From: Spartobacteria bacterium
GTDB lineage: Bacteria; Verrucomicrobiota; Verrucomicrobiae; Chthoniobacterales; UBA6821
DNA: 11,930 nt
Direction of reading: 5' to 3'
Assembly (NCBI GenBank): GCA_003136515.1
Contig: PLEU01000138.1
Span: 3,565-15,494 of the forward strand
Shown in pieces: positions 1-7,805 of this stretch. The position numbers were made by a program, and so were the translations under genes. A model generated the notes under the pieces. That model ran no database searches. It saw only the letters and a list, made by a program, of their open reading frames with translations, and was not told the DNA's origin. Numbering within the stretch: position 1 is the stretch's first letter; the number at the start of each line of letters is the position of its first letter.

Positions 1-471
1 GAATCCAAAATCCGGCTTATCGCAGATCGTGGTTGAGGCGAGGGTGCATAGCGACTTATAGAAAGTGCGACGCTTGTCAGGCTCCGGAGCGCTTATGAGG
101 AGGGTAATCCCTTCCGGCAGACCCTCCTCAAGAGTCTTGAGGAGTTTATCCAAGGTGCTCTGAACGGTCTCGGATCGCCCCTGCTGCGTGTCCTTAAGAA
201 ATGATACACCTTTCATCCAGACCAGCTTTTCCCCCCCGAAGAACGGGAGGGTGAGAATACCCTGCAATGTGCTTTCGATCATCTCAACCGAGCAATCCAC
301 CGTGTCGGCGGAAGCCTCGATGATCTCGAGGCCAAATTCTCCAGCCTCGGGTGAGGCGAACTGTGCCGCGAGACCCTGTGCAGTGCGGCGCACTTCCGCC
401 TCATCGCTTCCAGTGACAAAATGAATTCGGGAATTTTTTGGAGAGGCGTCAGGGACTTTGCGAGTGGCCAT
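1..471 (-). CDS. holA: DNA polymerase III delta subunit, N-terminal part (cut by left edge)
   Basis: Reading the minus strand from ATG at 471 gives 157 codons with no stop before the window edge, so the 3' part is missing. The delta subunit is the arm of the clamp loader that opens the sliding clamp. Visible matches to the family's N-terminal domain are an opening strand ending in FVTGSDE (about residues 18-24), the segment LPFFGGEKLVWMKGVSFL (about 75-92), which resembles the family's 'lFggkRlVvv' strand, and LLISAPEPDKRRTFYKSL (about 124-141), which resembles its 'a..pDkR.k..K' segment. The ATG overlaps the stop of a doubtful small frame (ATGA), and no Shine-Dalgarno sequence precedes it. 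It lies 265 bp downstream of uvrB on the same strand and could share its transcript. The identification rests on motif resemblance; the C-terminal collar domain cannot be seen. Confidence 0.75.
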   Translation of the reverse strand, partial: MATRKVPDASPKNSRIHFVTGSDEAEVRRTAQGLAAQFASPEAGEFGLEIIEASADTVDCSVEMIESTLQGILTLPFFGGEKLVWMKGVSFLKDTQQGRSETVQSTLDKLLKTLEEGLPEGITLLISAPEPDKRRTFYKSLCTLASTTICDKPDFGF

Positions 472-737
472 CAGGTAATATTATGAAGGGAGAAGGAGAA
501 ATTATGAAGGAGGAAAGGTGCGGGTAAGATGCATAGGTCAGGACATTGGGAAGAGACGCTGTTGAAGTTGTGGTGATCAGATATCAGATCTGGTTTTCGT
601 CCCTCTTTCTTGCTGGATCCGCATGCTGAAGAGTAATTGCATTCAGGTCGGCATCGATAATCAAGGTGAATGAAAATCTTAGAGACTCTTTGTTCAGGAA
701 TTGCCGAATTTTTACCCTTCATCCCTGAGAAAAGCAT
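471..737 (-). CDS. doubtful 88-residue ORF bridging uvrB and holA
   Basis: This frame starts with an ATG that overlaps the uvrB stop (TAATG) and ends in a TGA that overlaps the proposed holA start (ATGA), so it tiles the gap exactly. The predicted peptide belongs to no family I recognise. It has five cysteines, including two C-x3-C pairs (CRPEC about residues 29-33, CPDLC about 65-69), a His-His pair near 55, and a serine- and asparagine-rich composition. The make-up looks more like translated non-coding DNA than a folded protein, and there is no ribosome binding site. The two overlaps are the only argument in favour. I think it more likely to be non-coding spacer. Confidence 0.2.
   Translation of the reverse strand: MLFSGMKGKNSAIPEQRVSKIFIHLDYRCRPECNYSSACGSSKKEGRKPDLISDHHNFNSVSSQCPDLCILPAPFLLHNFSFSLHNIT
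480..510. repeat. short direct repeat upstream of holA
   Basis: The 10-mer ATTATGAAGG occurs at 480-489 and again at 501-510, a spacing of 21 bp or about two helical turns. The stretch between is purine-rich. It lies immediately upstream of the holA start. It could be a binding site or a chance duplication; nothing in the sequence decides this. Confidence 0.35.
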
Positions 738-2869
738 TATCTCTTCCAGCTTTTTTTTGGCTTATCTCTTTTTCCTGTTGGACGATTACTCATTGCTGGA
801 GTGATAAATCCTCCTCCTTTAAGGTCCATGATCTGATCGCGCAGGAGGGCGGCACGTTCATATTCCAGTTTTACAGATGCCTCTTTCATCTCGCCTTCCA
901 GTTCCCGGATGAGAGTCGCGACATCAAGGGTAGTTTCCTGATCGCGAGTGGAAGAATCCTCCCCATCTAGGATGACCCTCAGGCTCTCTTGGACGGAGCG
1001 CTTCACACTGTGCGGGGTGATGCCATGCTTGCGATTATGTTCCATTTGACGACGACGACGGTCTTCCGTGATGTCGAGGAGATCACGGATGCTGCCGGTA
1101 ATCTTATCGGCGAAGAGGACGACCTCGCCATTCACATGACGGGCAGCACGTCCTGCTGTCTGAATCAGGGAAGTACGGCTCCGTAAAAAGCCCTCCTTGT
1201 CTGCATCCAGCACGCAGACAAGGCTGACCTCGGGAAGGTCGAGACCCTCTCGTAGAAGATTGATGCCAACGAGAATATCGAACTCTCCGGAACGCAAGGA
1301 ACGCAGTATCTCTACCCGTTCAATTGTATCAATATCGCTGTGGAGGTAGCGTACCTTTAGCCCGATGTCCTTGAGATAATCGGTAAGATCTTCTGCCGTG
1401 CGCTTGGTGAGCGTGGTGATGAGCACCCGCTCGTGCTGTTCTACCCGGCGACGGCAGAGTTCAATGGTTTCGTCGATCTGTCCCTTGAGGGGACGTACCA
1501 TGATGCGTGGATCGAGCAGTCCCGTGGGTCGTATGATCTGTTCCACGATGAGAGGTGTTCCGGGAATGGTTGTGTCGAGTGCTTCGGTCGCACTGTTTGC
1601 TTTGACCGGGAGAGGATCCGGTGGGAGTTGCTTGAAGTCGATGAATCCCTCGTTGCCGACATAGCTGTTGCGCAGTTCCAGATTGGCTGGCGTGGCGCTG
1701 ACATACAGTCCCTGGCCGGTCATCTCTATAAACTCGCTAAAATTCAGTGGCCGGTTGTCGAGAGCACTCGGTAGCCGGAATCCATATTCCACTAGTGTCA
1801 TTTTGCGTGCCCGATCACCCGCATACATTCCGCCTACTTGCGGTAGCGTGGCGTGGGATTCATCGACAATCAGCAGGGTATCCTTTGGAAGAAAGTCCAT
1901 CAGCGTGTAGGGGCGCGATCCAGCTTCGCGGCCGGTGAGGTGGCGCGAGTAGTTTTCAATGCCGTTGCAGTAACCCATCTCCTGCATCATCTCGAGATCA
2001 TATTCGGTACGCATCTTGAGTCGCTGCGCCTCAATAAATTTTCCATTTTCTTCAAACCACGCGACGCGCTCGGTCATCTCAGTCCTGATATTCCCCATGG
2101 CCGATTGCATTTTTTCCTTTGGGGTGACGAATTGTTTGGCTGGAAAAAGGGTGAGATGGGTTAGATCTCCACGGGAACGTCCTGTCAGGGGATCAAAGAG
2201 GGCCATACGGTCTATTTCATCTCCGAAGAACTCGACCCGCACCGCTTCGTCATCATTCTGGGCGGGGTATAGCTCGACAACATCCCCCCGAACGCGGAAT
2301 TTGCCGCGTGCAAAATCGATCTCGTTGCGCTCGTAGAGCATTTCAACAAGCCGTTTAAGAAGTTGTTCGCGGGTTATCCGATCGCCACGTTTAATCGTGA
2401 GCACCATCTGCAGAAAATCCTCCGGCGAGGCTAGACCGTAAATGCACGAAACGCTGGAGACGACGATGACATCGCGTCTAGTAAGAAGGGAGCTCGTTGT
2501 GGAGAGACGGAGTCGCTCAATCTCCTCATTGATGGAGCTGTCTTTTTCGATATAGGTATCCGAGCGCGGGATATAGGCCTCGGGTTGGTAGTAGTCGAAG
2601 TAGCTGACAAAATATTCGACTGCGTTGTTGGGGAAAAACTGTTTGAACTCTGAGTAGAGTTGGGCTGCCAATGTCTTATTATGCGACATGACGAGTGTCG
2701 GGCGATCAAGCTGATGGATGATGTTGGCTGCGGTGAAGGTTTTTCCGGAACCAGTAACGCCGAGCAGGGTCTGGTGACGATTGCCTGATCTGATGGAACG
2801 TGTGAGTTTATCGATAGCCTGCCCCTGATCCCCCTGCGGCTGGTAACTTGATTTCAGATCAAAAGGCAT
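737..2869 (-). CDS. uvrB: excinuclease ABC subunit UvrB
   Basis: UvrB is the damage-verifying helicase of nucleotide excision repair: UvrA loads it at lesions and it then recruits the nuclease UvrC. The 710-residue product is complete. It shows Walker A GVTGSGKT (about 37-44), the beta-hairpin region with [12 protein letters not shown] (about 90-101), the DESH Walker B box (about 336-339), the YVSATP motif III (about 389-394), the RPTGLLDP segment (about 447-454), the motif VI sequence QTAGRAARH (about 572-580) and a C-terminal UVR motif (about 650-685) that would contact UvrC. About 35 residues are inserted between YVSATP and [13 protein letters not shown] compared with the E. coli protein. 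This accounts for its length over the usual 670 or so. The gene diverges from mqnE across 99 bp. No good Shine-Dalgarno sequence precedes the ATG; a GAGG lies 13 nt away. Confidence 0.98.
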   Translation of the reverse strand: MPFDLKSSYQPQGDQGQAIDKLTRSIRSGNRHQTLLGVTGSGKTFTAANIIHQLDRPTLVMSHNKTLAAQLYSEFKQFFPNNAVEYFVSYFDYYQPEAYIPRSDTYIEKDSSINEEIERLRLSTTSSLLTRRDVIVVSSVSCIYGLASPEDFLQMVLTIKRGDRITREQLLKRLVEMLYERNEIDFARGKFRVRGDVVELYPAQNDDEAVRVEFFGDEIDRMALFDPLTGRSRGDLTHLTLFPAKQFVTPKEKMQSAMGNIRTEMTERVAWFEENGKFIEAQRLKMRTEYDLEMMQEMGYCNGIENYSRHLTGREAGSRPYTLMDFLPKDTLLIVDESHATLPQVGGMYAGDRARKMTLVEYGFRLPSALDNRPLNFSEFIEMTGQGLYVSATPANLELRNSYVGNEGFIDFKQLPPDPLPVKANSATEALDTTIPGTPLIVEQIIRPTGLLDPRIMVRPLKGQIDETIELCRRRVEQHERVLITTLTKRTAEDLTDYLKDIGLKVRYLHSDIDTIERVEILRSLRSGEFDILVGINLLREGLDLPEVSLVCVLDADKEGFLRSRTSLIQTAGRAARHVNGEVVLFADKITGSIRDLLDITEDRRRRQMEHNRKHGITPHSVKRSVQESLRVILDGEDSSTRDQETTLDVATLIRELEGEMKEASVKLEYERAALLRDQIMDLKGGGFITPAMSNRPTGKRDKPKKSWKR

Positions 2870-2877
2870 AAGCAGGG

Positions 2878-2906
2878 AGTATCCTCGGAAATAGGATATG
2901 ACGCAA
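2878..2906 (-). promoter_or_regulatory. possible uvrB promoter
   Basis: On the minus strand TTGCGT (2901-2906) and GATACT (2878-2883) are separated by exactly 17 bp, matching sigma-70 consensus at 3 of 6 and 4 of 6 bases. The -10 box ends only 8 nt before the uvrB ATG, so transcription would begin at or next to the start codon and give a leaderless or near-leaderless mRNA. No clear LexA-type operator was seen in the 99-bp gap. The match is modest and could be chance. Confidence 0.25.
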
Positions 2907-2968
2907 CAGAAGGCAGGATGGGAATATCATGGCTGGTTTTCTGAAGTATTTGGGATTATTGCTGTGGC

Positions 2969-4105
2969 ATGAACAAGCGCCTGATGGATCCCGCGCTCCT
3001 GCCGATCCTAGAAAAAGTCGAATCTGGTGAACGCCTTAATGGCGGGGAGGGAGTGGCCCTCTACGCCTCTCATGATCTCAACGGGCTCGGTTTTCTGGCC
3101 AACATCATCCGGGAACGAAAGAACGGAAATGTCGCGACTTATGTGTTCAACCGATACATCAACTATTCTAACGTCTGTATCCTAAGCTGCCAGTTCTGCG
3201 CCTTCAGTGCCAAGAAGCGTGATCCGCATGCCTTTGAAATGGCGATCCCCGATGTTGCGCATGCAACCCGTGAGGCTTGGGAAAATGGGGCTACCGAAAT
3301 TCATATGGTCGGAGGGCTTCATCCGACGCTCCCTGCCTCTTGGTATCTTGAGCTCCTTCAGTCAATGAGGGAAGCAGCTCCAGAAATTACATTGAAGGCC
3401 TTTACGGCCATTGAAATCCGCCATTTGTCCGATCGCATTTTCAAGAAACCGCTCCTCGAGACACTAGAGATTCTACGTGATGCGGGGCTAAGTTCGCTAA
3501 CTGGGGGAGGGGCAGAAGTCTTTGATCAGGAAGTGCGCGATACCATCTGTCGGGGGAAAGAGACCGGTGAAGAGTGGCTGGAGGTGCATCGCACCTGGCA
3601 TCAGATGGGCCAGCGCAGCACTGCAACCATGCTCTATGGCCATGTGGAGTCAGCGGCGCATCGGATTGACCATCTTTTAAAATTAAGGGGGCTTCAGGAT
3701 GAGACACATGGCTTCACGGCCTTCATTCCTTTTGCCTTTGTACCGGAAACAACGGAACTGGCCCACATTCGTCCGGCCTGCGCCACGGATGAACTGAAGA
3801 ATCTGGCCATCTCTCGCCTCATGCTCGATAACTTCGACCATATAACTGGTTACTGGATCAGCCTCGGCCTTCCCCTCGCTTCGATCGCGCTGAACTATGG
3901 GGTGGACGATTTGCACGGAACGATCCAGGAGGAGAAGATCTTTCATATGGCTGGTGCCAAGACACCACAGCAGCAGACGATTGCAGCGATGGAAAAGGCC
4001 ATTCGTGAAGCGGGGAGGGTGCCGAGGCAACGAAATACCTTCTACGAGCGGATTGAATCCACCGGATCAAGAAAAAAAGGAATGCCTGCTCCTGTGGCGG
4101 CGTGA
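2969..4105 (+). CDS. mqnE: aminodeoxyfutalosine synthase (radical SAM)
   Basis: MqnE catalyses the second step of the futalosine route to menaquinone. It adds the SAM-derived adenosyl radical to 3-[(1-carboxyvinyl)oxy]benzoate, and decarboxylation gives aminodeoxyfutalosine. The 378-residue product carries the radical-SAM cluster motif C-x3-C-x2-C at about residues 70, 74 and 77 (CILSCQFC). The MqnE-type segments HMVGGLHP, LKAFTAIEI, GGGAEVFD, TATMLYGH and EEKIFHMAGA follow in order, and REAGRVPRQRNTFY lies near the C-terminus. GGGAE together with the HMVGGLHP and MLYGH segments favour MqnE over its paralogue MqnC. The ATG has no Shine-Dalgarno sequence. The stop overlaps the GTG start of mqnA by 4 bp, and MqnA makes its substrate, which supports the assignment. 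The last 15 or so residues after FYERI look like an unconserved tail. Confidence 0.95.
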   Translation: MNKRLMDPALLPILEKVESGERLNGGEGVALYASHDLNGLGFLANIIRERKNGNVATYVFNRYINYSNVCILSCQFCAFSAKKRDPHAFEMAIPDVAHATREAWENGATEIHMVGGLHPTLPASWYLELLQSMREAAPEITLKAFTAIEIRHLSDRIFKKPLLETLEILRDAGLSSLTGGGAEVFDQEVRDTICRGKETGEEWLEVHRTWHQMGQRSTATMLYGHVESAAHRIDHLLKLRGLQDETHGFTAFIPFAFVPETTELAHIRPACATDELKNLAISRLMLDNFDHITGYWISLGLPLASIALNYGVDDLHGTIQEEKIFHMAGAKTPQQQTIAAMEKAIREAGRVPRQRNTFYERIESTGSRKKGMPAPVAA

Positions 4106-4923
4106 GTAAATCTTATATTGTTTTGGAAGGGGATAAGGAAGTCTCACCACGGATTGGCTCTGTTCCCTATTTGAATGCCCGTCCATTGTTATATGGGCTA
4201 ACATATCCTGTTTCCTCATTGGTTCCTGCAGAGCTTTTCGTCGCATTTCAGAATGGGAAATTTGATGCGGCATTACTCTCCTCCATCGACGCCATATCCA
4301 TGCCCCACCCTGAGGCGGTCGATGAGATTTCCATTTCCAGTCGTGGTGATGTTTACAGCGTTATTTTAGCCTACACCGGGGAGCTAAATGCCATGGGAAG
4401 AGTCTTACTTGATCCGGCCTCTCACACTTCCAATGCCTTGTTGCAAATCATTCTCGGCGAATTCCATGGATGTATGCCGGAATATGTCCATTTATCAGAG
4501 GCTGAATACGAAATATCCGATTTAAGAATCCCGCGACTTCTCATCGGTGATCGTGCTATCCAGTTCAGAAAGCGACTCCCCATCCCTGACATGCGCATTA
4601 TGGATCTTGGAGGCGAGTGGTATCGAAATACAGGTCTTCCTTTCGTATATGCGTTATGGTCACTTAAACATGAATTTACGGAAAAAAAGTTTCTAGCTGA
4701 TCACCTGCGTAATGCCAAGTTACGAGGTTTGACTCGGGTAGAAGAGATAGCCGCAGCCACGGCAGATCCTATCTTCACTCGTCGTTACTTTTCGGAGTGG
4801 ATTCGATATGATTTGGGCGATCTGGAGAAAAAGGGGTTAAGGGCTTTTGCGGAGTATTTGAAGCGATACCAACTTGTGCGGGATTGTCTACTTCGCACAG
4901 AAAATGAACTAACTTTTTATTAG
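4102..4923 (+). CDS. mqnA: chorismate dehydratase
   Basis: MqnA dehydrates chorismate to 3-[(1-carboxyvinyl)oxy]benzoate, the first committed step of the futalosine menaquinone pathway; its fold resembles a periplasmic binding protein. The 273-residue product has the family signature GSVPYLNARPL (about 19-29), then FDAALLSSIDA (about 54-64), SSRGDVYSVIL (about 79-89), SHTSNALL (about 107-114), LLIGDRAI and DLGGEWYRNTGLPFVYALW. The start is GTG at 4102, overlapping the mqnE TGA as GTGA, so translational coupling is likely. This start gives about 15 residues before the conserved GSVPYLNA, somewhat longer than the few residues usually found. The gene is A+T-richer than mqnE: hand counts of three 60-bp lines (4201, 4501 and 4621) gave 43, 45 and 35% GC, against 60% for the mqnE line at 3541. 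MqnB, MqnC and MqnD are not in the window. Confidence 0.93.
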   Translation: MSKSYIVLEGDKEVSPRIGSVPYLNARPLLYGLTYPVSSLVPAELFVAFQNGKFDAALLSSIDAISMPHPEAVDEISISSRGDVYSVILAYTGELNAMGRVLLDPASHTSNALLQIILGEFHGCMPEYVHLSEAEYEISDLRIPRLLIGDRAIQFRKRLPIPDMRIMDLGGEWYRNTGLPFVYALWSLKHEFTEKKFLADHLRNAKLRGLTRVEEIAAATADPIFTRRYFSEWIRYDLGDLEKKGLRAFAEYLKRYQLVRDCLLRTENELTFY

Positions 4924-4937
4924 AAAAAATCATATTA

Positions 4938-4975
4938 GACCGATTTACTTTCATTATTCGGTCACCTCTTTTTTT
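4938..4975 (+). terminator. possible weak intrinsic terminator after mqnA
   Basis: GACCGA (4938-4943) pairs perfectly with TCGGTC (4958-4963) across a 14-nt loop, and a run of seven T residues follows at 4969-4975 after ACCTC. The position, 15 bp after the mqnA stop, suits a terminator. The stem is only 6 bp and the T-run is 5 nt away from it, so termination may be inefficient or absent. Confidence 0.45.
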
Positions 4976-4993
4976 ACCTAGCGGGTCTATCCC

Positions 4994-6445
4994 ATGCCGA
5001 AAAGTGTTATATATCCCTTAGAACCGGTAAGCTTCTTCAAGAATGTCGGGACGATGGGGGCGCTCGCCGTGGCAATTGCGGGTATGGCCCCCACGATGGC
5101 CATGAATCTCAATCCTCAGGAACCCGCAGGCCATGTGGGACGGATCGTTCCGCTTGTATTTGCTGTTTCCGCTGTGCTCGTACTTCTGGTGGCTTGGTGT
5201 TTCGCACTCCTGGCACGCAAACATCCCAATGCAGGCTCCGCTTACGGATTCGTGAGTGCTGTCATGGGCCCCCAAGCTGGGCTGATGGCAGGATGGCTGC
5301 TTTTGGGAACCTATGTTTGCTTTTCCGTACTGGGAGTTGCTGCATTTGGTCTATTCGGGGCAAATCTTCTGAATCGCCTCGCCCTTTTTAATCATCCATC
5401 GAGCTTTCTGCTCGCCATGGTGGCAGTGGTGCTGTTGACCCCCTTGAGCCTCATACCGGCACGACGGGTCGCCTTTATTCTGATCCTCTTAGAAGGCATC
5501 GCAATAATTGCAATGGTGCTGATGGCACTTGCTGTGATCTCTGATGTTCTCGGCGGCCATGGTCCTCAAGGCGATCCTCCACTAAGGGATCTCTTTATTC
5601 CCACACCGGGAGTCGGTGTGTCGGCAATAGCCATGGGCCTCTCATTTGGATTTCTCTCCTTCGCCGGTTTTGAGCAGGTCGCCACACTTGGGGAGGAACT
5701 TAAAAAACCGAAACTAATAATACCCTGGGTTTTGATCGGAACGGTACTCGGTGCCGGTATAGTTTTCACTCTGGTCACGGCCGCCGAAACGCTTGGTTTT
5801 GGAACAGACCACTTCGGGATCGCAAAATTTACTTCATCAACAGCCCTGCTAGCAGATCTTTCTGCGCAATATTTCGGAAAGCCCCTTGGTGAACTTTTCG
5901 ACGGGCTCTCGATAGCATCGGCAATGGGAGGGGCATTGGCTGCAATTATGGCATCATCACGATTGCTTTTTGCACTGAGTCGGGATCTGATGCCGTCAAG
6001 CGGGATCAGGAAAATTTCACCGGTTAGTGGCACGCCGCGTTTGGCAACTGGCTGCGTGCTCCTTTCAATGATTTTGGGCTATGGCGTCATGTGCATTGTT
6101 TTTCATGCGACTGGTTCTGACGCCTTTTTCTGGGCTTCTACTCTTGGAGCCCTTGCCTTGCTCATTGTGTATCTTCTGGTGGCAATAAGTGCTGCATTTC
6201 TGCTGATTCGTTTCCGCGAAAAAAGATTGTCTGCGATGATCGTGATTCCCGGCGCTGCTGCAGGAGCCATCACCTACACACTCTGGGTAAATGTGTATCC
6301 GGCAAAGTCTGGGGCGTATGGCGTGATACCATGGGTGGTTGTCGCCTGGGCTCTTATCCCTCTGCTCGCTTCAATGTTTACAGCAACGCTCAGCCAGCGC
6401 GTCAAAAGCGGCTTTATGGCCGGGGATTTTGGGAGAAAAGGTTAG
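4994..6445 (+). CDS. APC-superfamily amino acid permease
   Basis: This is an inner-membrane secondary transporter of the amino acid-polyamine-organocation superfamily, 483 residues long with about twelve hydrophobic spans, for example near residues 18-38, 50-73, 94-123, 137-154, 158-184, 207-226, 242-262, 303-320, 350-370, 378-404, 413-430 and 442-464. Family marks are an unwound-helix-like glycine-rich first span (TMGALAVAIAGMAPT), HPNAGSAYGFV before the third span, SFAGFEQVATLGEELKKP leading to IP (about 222-244) and the SRLLFALSRDLMP loop (about 321-333). The substrate cannot be told from sequence. It follows a weak terminator by 19 bp, and the adaptor gene starts 58 bp after it, so it may be cotranscribed with the efflux genes without any evident functional link. 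No Shine-Dalgarno sequence precedes the ATG. Confidence 0.88.
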   Translation: MPKSVIYPLEPVSFFKNVGTMGALAVAIAGMAPTMAMNLNPQEPAGHVGRIVPLVFAVSAVLVLLVAWCFALLARKHPNAGSAYGFVSAVMGPQAGLMAGWLLLGTYVCFSVLGVAAFGLFGANLLNRLALFNHPSSFLLAMVAVVLLTPLSLIPARRVAFILILLEGIAIIAMVLMALAVISDVLGGHGPQGDPPLRDLFIPTPGVGVSAIAMGLSFGFLSFAGFEQVATLGEELKKPKLIIPWVLIGTVLGAGIVFTLVTAAETLGFGTDHFGIAKFTSSTALLADLSAQYFGKPLGELFDGLSIASAMGGALAAIMASSRLLFALSRDLMPSSGIRKISPVSGTPRLATGCVLLSMILGYGVMCIVFHATGSDAFFWASTLGALALLIVYLLVAISAAFLLIRFREKRLSAMIVIPGAAAGAITYTLWVNVYPAKSGAYGVIPWVVVAWALIPLLASMFTATLSQRVKSGFMAGDFGRKG

Positions 6446-6503
6446 AACGCTCAATGTCTTCATCTCTAGCCAAGCACTGACACATCTGTTACTCAAAGAC
6501 TTT

Positions 6504-7775
6504 GTGAACGCCAAAATCTTACGTTTAATAGCCAAACCAGCTATCTTGTTGTCCGCTTCCCTTCTTCTCCAAGCCTGTAAAAAAGAGGAGGCCGCGCCGA
6601 CCGAACATCCACCGATTCCCGTCACGCTTGGTGTGGTGGAGCAGAAGGACATGGCGAACAAAAAGGAATGGATTGGTAATCTACAGGGGACGGTAACTTC
6701 GCTTGTGAAACCAAATGTCGCAGGCAATATCATCCAGCGGTATTACACGGAGGGAACCGTGGTGAAACAGGGAGAACCCCTTTTTCAGATAGACCCGGCC
6801 CCGTTTCAGGCAACGCTTGATCAGGCCAAGGCCGACTTAGCTGCTGCCCAATCCTCGGAAACAAAGGCCCAGCAAAATTTTGTCCGTTACCAGAGTCTCT
6901 TTGCGGGCAAAGTCATCAGCGTCGAGGAATTTCAGAATCAACAACAGACTTATCAGGCATCAGTGGCTCAGGTCGCTGCCAAGCAAGCCGCGGTGCAGTC
7001 GGCTCAGGTGAATTTGGATTTTACCAAGGTGGTTTCACCGATTGACGGTCTTTCGGGGCTCGCAAATTACGAGGTGGGAAGCTATGTGAGTCCGGGATCC
7101 CCGCAGCCACTCACAACCATTGTTGCAATAGACCCGATCAAGGTGGTTTTTCAGGTCGGTCAGGATGATTACTTGAGCTTTATCAATAGTAGCCTTAAGG
7201 ATCCCTCGGCCGCCGCCGAAAACAGAAAGGAAGATACGGCGAAAGGCATGAAAATGATTCTTTCCAATGGGAGTGTCTATCCCGAAAAGGGTGTTTTCCG
7301 GGCTGCTAATAATCAAATTAGCACGCAGACCGGATCGATTACCGTCGAAGGACTTTTTCCTAATCCTGGAATGCTTCTGAAGCCGGGACTCTTCGCAAGA
7401 GTGGCGGCAACGCTTGGCTATCAGCATAACGCACTCGTCGTGCCAATCGCCGCTGTGAACACCGTTCTAAATATACATCAACTGGCGGTGGTCGGACCTG
7501 ACAACAAAGTGACAATTAAAAATGTCACCCTCGGGATGACAACCCGGGAAGAGGCGGTGATCCTTTCCGGTGTTAATGCCGGAGACAAAATTGTTGTGCA
7601 GGGAATTCAGAAGATGACTGATGGATGCACGGTAATGCCACTTCCATCGGATGGTGGGACTCCCTCCACCCCTACAGAAGAAGGACCTGCACCCAGCCCG
7701 GAAGGTGCGACTGATATTAAGACTATGCCCGCTGCCTCTCCCTCTTCAACTCCTGCCGAGGCGACTAACTCCTAG
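6504..7775 (+). CDS. RND efflux periplasmic adaptor (membrane-fusion lipoprotein)
   Basis: This is the AcrA/MexA-type adaptor that links an inner-membrane RND pump to an outer-membrane channel. I chose GTG at 6504, which gives 423 residues and a proper lipoprotein signal: a basic start, a hydrophobic run and the lipobox LLQAC with Cys25. An ATG far upstream at 6339 would put 107 bp inside the permease and bury the signal. After Cys25 come the lipoyl-like half with SLVKPNVAGNI and GTVVKQGEPLFQIDPAPF (about 66-101), a helical hairpin (about 102-172), the returning KVVSPIDGLSGLANYEVGSY (about 175-194) and the beta-barrel and membrane-proximal parts to about 380. The last 40 or so residues form a Pro/Ser/Thr-rich tail. 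Lys occupies positions +2 and +3 after the cysteine. The pump gene begins 30 bp downstream. The start codon has no good Shine-Dalgarno sequence, so the exact start is less sure than the identity. Confidence 0.93.
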   Translation: MNAKILRLIAKPAILLSASLLLQACKKEEAAPTEHPPIPVTLGVVEQKDMANKKEWIGNLQGTVTSLVKPNVAGNIIQRYYTEGTVVKQGEPLFQIDPAPFQATLDQAKADLAAAQSSETKAQQNFVRYQSLFAGKVISVEEFQNQQQTYQASVAQVAAKQAAVQSAQVNLDFTKVVSPIDGLSGLANYEVGSYVSPGSPQPLTTIVAIDPIKVVFQVGQDDYLSFINSSLKDPSAAAENRKEDTAKGMKMILSNGSVYPEKGVFRAANNQISTQTGSITVEGLFPNPGMLLKPGLFARVAATLGYQHNALVVPIAAVNTVLNIHQLAVVGPDNKVTIKNVTLGMTTREEAVILSGVNAGDKIVVQGIQKMTDGCTVMPLPSDGGTPSTPTEEGPAPSPEGATDIKTMPAASPSSTPAEATNS

Positions 7776-7805
7776 TCTCTCCAAGAGCTTCCATTCGAAA
7801 ATTCC

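Noticed and set aside
188..424. Plus-strand frame over the holA region
   Set aside because: It is antisense to the open minus-strand frame that matches the delta subunit; its product is low-complexity Ser/Pro/Arg.
576..589. Tandem ATCAGAT duplication
   Set aside because: Two copies of a 7-mer in spacer DNA are too short to be meaningful without conservation data.
5566..6033. Minus-strand 155-codon frame inside the permease
   Set aside because: It is fully antisense to a well-supported membrane transporter and its composition is that of a reversed hydrophobic gene.
6339..6503. Upstream extension of the adaptor gene to an ATG at 6339
   Set aside because: It would overlap the permease by 107 bp and place about 55 residues before a clear lipoprotein signal peptide. 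GTG at 6504 starts the signal properly.
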